Below, one piece after another: positions 60,306 through 64,000 of a DNA stretch of 64,000 bases (its first letter is position 1; every line of letters starts with the position of its first letter). The translations under genes and the position numbers were made by a program. The DNA comes from Rhizobiales bacterium UBA3584 (GTDB taxonomy: Bacteria; Pseudomonadota; Alphaproteobacteria; Rhizobiales; Devosiaceae). Location of the stretch: the NCBI GenBank assembly GCA_002375765.1, contig DFMV01000010.1, positions 40,245 to 104,244 of the forward strand, in the 5' to 3' direction. The notes under the pieces were generated by a model. The model made no database searches. It was not told the DNA's origin and worked only from the letters and a program-made list of their open reading frames with translations.

Positions 60306-61492
60306 TTTCGGTCGATGAGGCGCTGGAGCGGATTGTTGGCGCCGTAGGGCCGCTTGGAAGCGAACGGGTTGCTCTCGCCGAGGCGGCGGGACGCGTGCTG
60401 GCCGAAGACCTCCGCGCGAAGCTGTTCAACCCCGCATTCGATGTCAGCGCCATGGATGGGTATGCTGTGCGGGCTCAAGACGTGCGGCCGGGCGTAACCC
60501 TGAGGATGATCGGCGCATCGCAGGCAGGGGCCGGATTTGACGGGACTGTCGGGCCGGGCCAATGCGCGCGGATCTTTACCGGTGCGCCTGTCCCCGCCGG
60601 GGCCGACGCCGTCATCATGCAGGAGGAAACGCGCGCGGAGGGTGACGCGATAACCTTTGAGCGCGACGTGGCGGCGGGGCGCAGCATACGGTTTCGCGGC
60701 GAGGATTTTGGCCAGGGCGATGTGCTGATTGCGGCGGGGGCTGTGCTCGATCCGCGCAAGATCGCGTTGGTGGCGGCGGGCAATGTCGCCGAGCTTGCCG
60801 TTTCGGTGCGGCCGCGTGTGGCGCTTCTGGCGACCGGGGATGAACTGGTGGCGCCGGGGGGCGTGGTTGGGCCCGATCAGATCGTCGCGTCCAATTCAGT
60901 GGGATTGGGCGCGTTCTTTGCCGGGAACGGGGCGCAGGTGCGCGATCTGGGAATCGTTGCCGACGACAGGGATGTGTTGGGCGATGCGTTGGCTGGGGCG
61001 CTGGCCGATGAGCCCGATATTTTGCTCACCACCGGCGGAGCCAGCGTGGGCGAGCATGATTTCGTGCAGGACATGCTGAAAGCCAACGGGGTCGATATCG
61101 ATTTCTGGCGTATTGCCATGCGGCCGGGCAAGCCGCTGATGTTCGGGCGCAAGGGCAAGACGGTGGTGTTCGGTTTGCCGGGCAATCCGGTTTCGGCGCT
61201 TGTGACGGCGCGGATTTTCGTTTTGCCGGCAGTGCTCAAGATGATGGGCGGCGCCCTGCCCGCTCCACTTTATCTGCCGCTGGCGGACGCGTTGCCGCCC
61301 AACGGGCCGCGCCGGCATTTCATGCGCGGGCGGCTGGTGAGCGAAAGGGAACGCGGGACGATGGTCGAGCCAATCCGGCAGACCGACAGCGGGCATTTAT
61401 CCTCGCTGGCGGCCGCCGATGTGCTGATTGTTCAGAGTGAGAATTGCACGGGCAAGGCGCGCGGCGAGATCGTCGCCACTCACGCTCTCTGA
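60302..61492 (+). CDS. moeA: Molybdopterin molybdotransferase MoeA
   Basis: Inserts molybdate into adenylylated molybdopterin. The 396-residue product has NPAFDVSAMDGYAVRA, FTGAPVPAGADAVIMQE, LLTTGGASVGEHDFV and GLPGNPVSALV, in family order. It starts with TTG at 60302, overlapping the moaC stop; no in-frame ATG lies before the conserved N-terminal region. Its stop overlaps the convergent tcuB stop by 13 bp. lexA, a common next gene in Rhizobiales, is not here. Confidence 0.95.
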   Translation: MISVDEALERIVGAVGPLGSERVALAEAAGRVLAEDLRAKLFNPAFDVSAMDGYAVRAQDVRPGVTLRMIGASQAGAGFDGTVGPGQCARIFTGAPVPAGADAVIMQEETRAEGDAITFERDVAAGRSIRFRGEDFGQGDVLIAAGAVLDPRKIALVAAGNVAELAVSVRPRVALLATGDELVAPGGVVGPDQIVASNSVGLGAFFAGNGAQVRDLGIVADDRDVLGDALAGALADEPDILLTTGGASVGEHDFVQDMLKANGVDIDFWRIAMRPGKPLMFGRKGKTVVFGLPGNPVSALVTARIFVLPAVLKMMGGALPAPLYLPLADALPPNGPRRHFMRGRLVSERERGTMVEPIRQTDSGHLSSLAAADVLIVQSENCTGKARGEIVATHAL

Positions 61493-62637
61493 TTTGCCGC
61501 GATGGTTTTGCTCGGTGAGGGCCGTTTGGTCTGGGCGTCGCGGATCAGGGCGGCCAGACGGAACGGGACGTGGACCATCTTGGTGTAAGGCAGCGTCAGA
61601 TAGAGCGCGAAGACGGCGCCCAGATGGGTGATGAGCAGCGGGCGCACGCCGGGGGTGCCGGTGGCCCAATAGAGCGCCAGGCCGGTGGCGGCGGTTGCGG
61701 TGAGCAGCACCACGAAAGCCATCTCCCCGCCCCAGACCGCGGGAGCGCCGAGGTTCTTTTCGGCGCGCAGCTTGAGGGCGATGAGCCCGATGCCGCCAAG
61801 GGTCATGAGGATGCCACCGGGAACGCCGAACAGTTTGGGCAGCGAGAACGGGCCATAGGGCGCTTCCATGCCGAAGCCGTAGTGCAGGACCGTACCGGAC
61901 GCGGTTGCGGCAAAGCAGAGAACGAAGCCCCACATGACCGCCTGATGTGCCCAGCGGCGGGCCATGGTGTAGCGGTCTTCGTTTTCGTAATTGCAGCCTT
62001 CAGCAGCACCGCCTGAGAGGTTTTTCAGCTTGCCGGCGTCGACCAGAGCGTCGTGGAGGTGCCTGATGGTGACGCGCTCGCCGCCGACATGGCGCCAGTA
62101 GCGCCAGACGCCGACGGCAATCAGGGCCAGCGGGAGAAACGAGGTGACGGTGAAGAGCGTCGCCATGACGGTGTGGGAGATGACGGCGTAAAAGCCCTCG
62201 CCGCTTTCGGGGCGGATTGCGTAGGCGATCATCAGGATAAAGGCGATGCCCGCGGCCAGGGCGCCAGCCAGGGCCATGCCGCTTTTCTGAAAAAGTGCCG
62301 CCAAGCCATTGGGCCAGATGAATTTTTCCCAGCTTTCGACGCGCACCTCGGCGAGGGCGCGGGGAAGGTTGAGGTTGAACTCGTGGGGTTCGGTGTATTG
62401 GCAGGCGTAATAGCAGCCGCGGCAGTTGTGGCACAGATTGGCCAGTTGGGTGACCTCGCCGTCGGAAAAGGCGCGGTGCAGGGTCATGGCCGGAAAGACC
62501 GAGCAATAGCCTTCGCAATAGCGGCAGGCATTGCAGATTTCGAGCTGGCGCCGGGCCTCGTTGATGGCGGCGTCCTCGCCGGTGTCGTAATCGACGGCGG
62601 TGCGGTCAGAAAGGGTTCCGAGGGCATCAATTGACAT
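61480..62637 (-). CDS. tcuB: Tricarballylate utilization 4Fe-4S membrane protein TcuB
   Basis: Membrane electron carrier that reoxidises the flavin of TcuA, passing electrons to the quinone pool. The 385-residue product has two ferredoxin-like clusters: Cys35, 38, 41, 45 (CNACRYCEGYC) and Cys69, 72, 75, 79 (CHNCRGCYYAC), then six hydrophobic helices with His residues for possible haem ligands (MWGFVLCFAATASGTVLHY). ATG 62637 is chosen; it lies inside the 3' end of tcuA (11-bp overlap). Confidence 0.9.
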   Translation of the reverse strand: MSIDALGTLSDRTAVDYDTGEDAAINEARRQLEICNACRYCEGYCSVFPAMTLHRAFSDGEVTQLANLCHNCRGCYYACQYTEPHEFNLNLPRALAEVRVESWEKFIWPNGLAALFQKSGMALAGALAAGIAFILMIAYAIRPESGEGFYAVISHTVMATLFTVTSFLPLALIAVGVWRYWRHVGGERVTIRHLHDALVDAGKLKNLSGGAAEGCNYENEDRYTMARRWAHQAVMWGFVLCFAATASGTVLHYGFGMEAPYGPFSLPKLFGVPGGILMTLGGIGLIALKLRAEKNLGAPAVWGGEMAFVVLLTATAATGLALYWATGTPGVRPLLITHLGAVFALYLTLPYTKMVHVPFRLAALIRDAQTKRPSPSKTIAANQRA

Positions 62638-64000
62638 GAGCGGCGGCCTCCTTGCCGGCTGTGCGTCCGAAGACGGTTCCAATGGTCATGCCGAAACCGG
62701 CGAGATAGCCCTGCCCGAGGATCGAGCCGGCCATGATTTCGCCGGCGGCCCAGACATTGGCGTAGCGGCCATTGGCGCCGCTGACGCGAGCGGTGTCATC
62801 GACCTTGAGGCCGAGATAGGTGAAGGTGACGCCGGGGCGGAGCGAGTAGCCGTAATAGGGCGGCGTATCGAGCGGGCGGGCCCAATTGGTCTTGGCGGGC
62901 TCAAGGCCCTCCGTGGCCAGACCGTCGAGTTCGGTGGGGTGGAATTTGCCCGGACGGCAGGCGGCGTTGAATTCGGCGACCGTTTTTTCGACAGCCTCGA
63001 CCGGCAGCTCCATTTTTTGGGCGAGTTCGCCGATGGAATCGGCCTTGATGGCCGGGAAGACCGAGGGCATGAACAGTTTGGAGCTCTTGGCATCGATCAG
63101 AGCGTAGGCGACCTGTTCGGGCTGGGCGGCGACGAGCCGCCCCCAGATCGCGTAACGCTTGGGCCACACGTCCTCGCCCTCGTTGTAGAAGCGCTGACCA
63201 TCCTTGTTGACGACGACCGAGAACGGCACGCAATCGAGCCGGGTGACGATACCGCCATCATATTTGGGGGCGCGGCCATCGATGGCGACGGCGTGACATT
63301 GGGTGGGGTCGCCGACGCTCTGGGCACCGGCGTCGAGCATATCCTTGAGCACTTCGCCGCGATTGTAGGGTGTGCCACGAATGAGGAAGTTCTTGGCCGC
63401 AGGCCCCCAGGCGCGGGCCAGCCATTCGAGATCGGCCTGAAAACCGCCCGAAGCAAGGACCACCGCCCTGCCCGCGATTTCGAGGTCCTTGCCGTCGATG
63501 GTGACGCGCAGCGATTCGAATGTGTCGTTCTCGATGGTGATGTGGGAGACCTTGGCCTCATAGAGGATGGTGACGCCCAGATCGGCGGCGGTGTTATAAT
63601 AGGCGTTGACCAAAGCCTTGCCGCCGCCGAGGAAAAAAGCGTTGGTGCGCGAGAGCGAGAGCGTGCCCGACAGCGAGGGCTGGAAGCGTACGCCGTGCCT
63701 TTCCATCCATGGCAGGCAGGTCTCTGAGGTGCGGATGGCCATGCGCGCCAGATGCTCATCGGTCTTGCCCTTGGTGACCAGCATCAGATCGTTGAAATAC
63801 TCGTCCTCTTCATAGGCGTCGGTCAGGACGGACATTGGCCCCTGATGCATGCAACGGAAGTTGCGGGTGTGGCGCGAATTGCCGCCGCGATAGGGTTTGG
63901 GGGCGCCTTCGAGCAACAGAACGCGGGCGCCGGTTTCGGCTGCCTCGATCGAAGCGCAAAGCGCGGCATTTCCGCCTCCGACCACGATCACGTCCCATAG
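62627..64000 (-). CDS. tcuA: FAD-dependent tricarballylate dehydrogenase TcuA (5' end outside window)
   Basis: Flavoprotein that oxidises tricarballylate to cis-aconitate. About 457 residues are visible, beginning LWDVIVVGGGNAALCASIEAAE with the FAD-binding glycines; only a few residues are missing at the N terminus. Other family features are GGNSRHTRNFRCMH, VVLASGGFQADLEWLAR and the C-terminal LGQGYLAGFGMTIGTVFGR. It overlaps tcuB. A tricarballylate transporter and regulator probably lie beyond 64000, which I cannot see. Confidence 0.9.
   Translation of the reverse strand, partial: LWDVIVVGGGNAALCASIEAAETGARVLLLEGAPKPYRGGNSRHTRNFRCMHQGPMSVLTDAYEEDEYFNDLMLVTKGKTDEHLARMAIRTSETCLPWMERHGVRFQPSLSGTLSLSRTNAFFLGGGKALVNAYYNTAADLGVTILYEAKVSHITIENDTFESLRVTIDGKDLEIAGRAVVLASGGFQADLEWLARAWGPAAKNFLIRGTPYNRGEVLKDMLDAGAQSVGDPTQCHAVAIDGRAPKYDGGIVTRLDCVPFSVVVNKDGQRFYNEGEDVWPKRYAIWGRLVAAQPEQVAYALIDAKSSKLFMPSVFPAIKADSIGELAQKMELPVEAVEKTVAEFNAACRPGKFHPTELDGLATEGLEPAKTNWARPLDTPPYYGYSLRPGVTFTYLGLKVDDTARVSGANGRYANVWAAGEIMAGSILGQGYLAGFGMTIGTVFGRTAGKEAAAHVN

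Overview
The window is a 64-kb chromosomal segment of a GC-rich alphaproteobacterium. It carries several linked gene blocks typical of Hyphomicrobiales (Rhizobiales): ntrB-ntrC-ntrY-ntrX-trkA-trkH-hfq-hflX-mazG; pdhA-pdhB-pdhC-lpdA-lipA-coq10; tpiA-secG-pyrG-eno-ftsB; and a fused ispDF gene. IalB and DUF4169 proteins and two copies of a Rhizobiales-type dispersed repeat fit the same order. A Devosia-like lineage is plausible, but I do not assign a genus. I see no phage, integrase, insertion sequence, CRISPR array or rRNA; this is mostly core genome with small accessory insertions.

Layout. 1-4.4 kb: minus-strand block metG (partial), holB, tmk, a D,D-carboxypeptidase and RlpA. 4.5-6.8 kb: the 5-oxoprolinase genes pxpB-pxpC-pxpA. 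6.9-8.7 kb: a plus-strand patch with a patatin-like phospholipase and three small uncharacterised genes. 8.7-11.9 kb: a LysR regulator facing an MFS exporter and an aldo/keto reductase. 11.9-15.9 kb: CPBP protease, tRNA-Ser(TGA), DMT exporter, quinone oxidoreductase and a TerC-family protein with a long tail. 16-24 kb: a UbiH-type hydroxylase, IalB, mfd, sdhE and recG.

24-37.3 kb: mazG faces hflX-hfq, followed by K+ uptake (trkH, trkA), the paired two-component systems NtrYX and NtrBC, and dusB. 37.5-40.8 kb: ispDF and pncC converge on coq10-lipA. 41-47 kb: the pyruvate dehydrogenase complex, with an SGNH hydrolase between pdhC and lpdA. 47-53 kb: ftsB, eno, PRC-barrel, DUF4169, pyrG, secG and tpiA. 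53-61.5 kb: ppiD, then tryptophan synthesis (trpE, trpG, trpD, trpC) interrupted by a DUF4386 membrane protein, then molybdopterin synthesis (moaC, moeA). 61.5-64 kb: tricarballylate oxidation (tcuB and partial tcuA).

Themes. The segment joins nitrogen and redox sensing to K+ uptake and Hfq regulation. It also joins pyruvate oxidation to lipoate synthesis and a Q-binding protein, and DNA repair helicases (mfd, recG) to SDH flavinylation. I found no clearly new multi-gene system. The observations most worth checking are a degenerate NtrX AAA+ domain, an atypical TerC protein, a hairpin-plus-repeat element at the 3' end of trkA, a 348-bp unexplained gap splitting ntrC from ntrY, and several places where the expected neighbour has been replaced.
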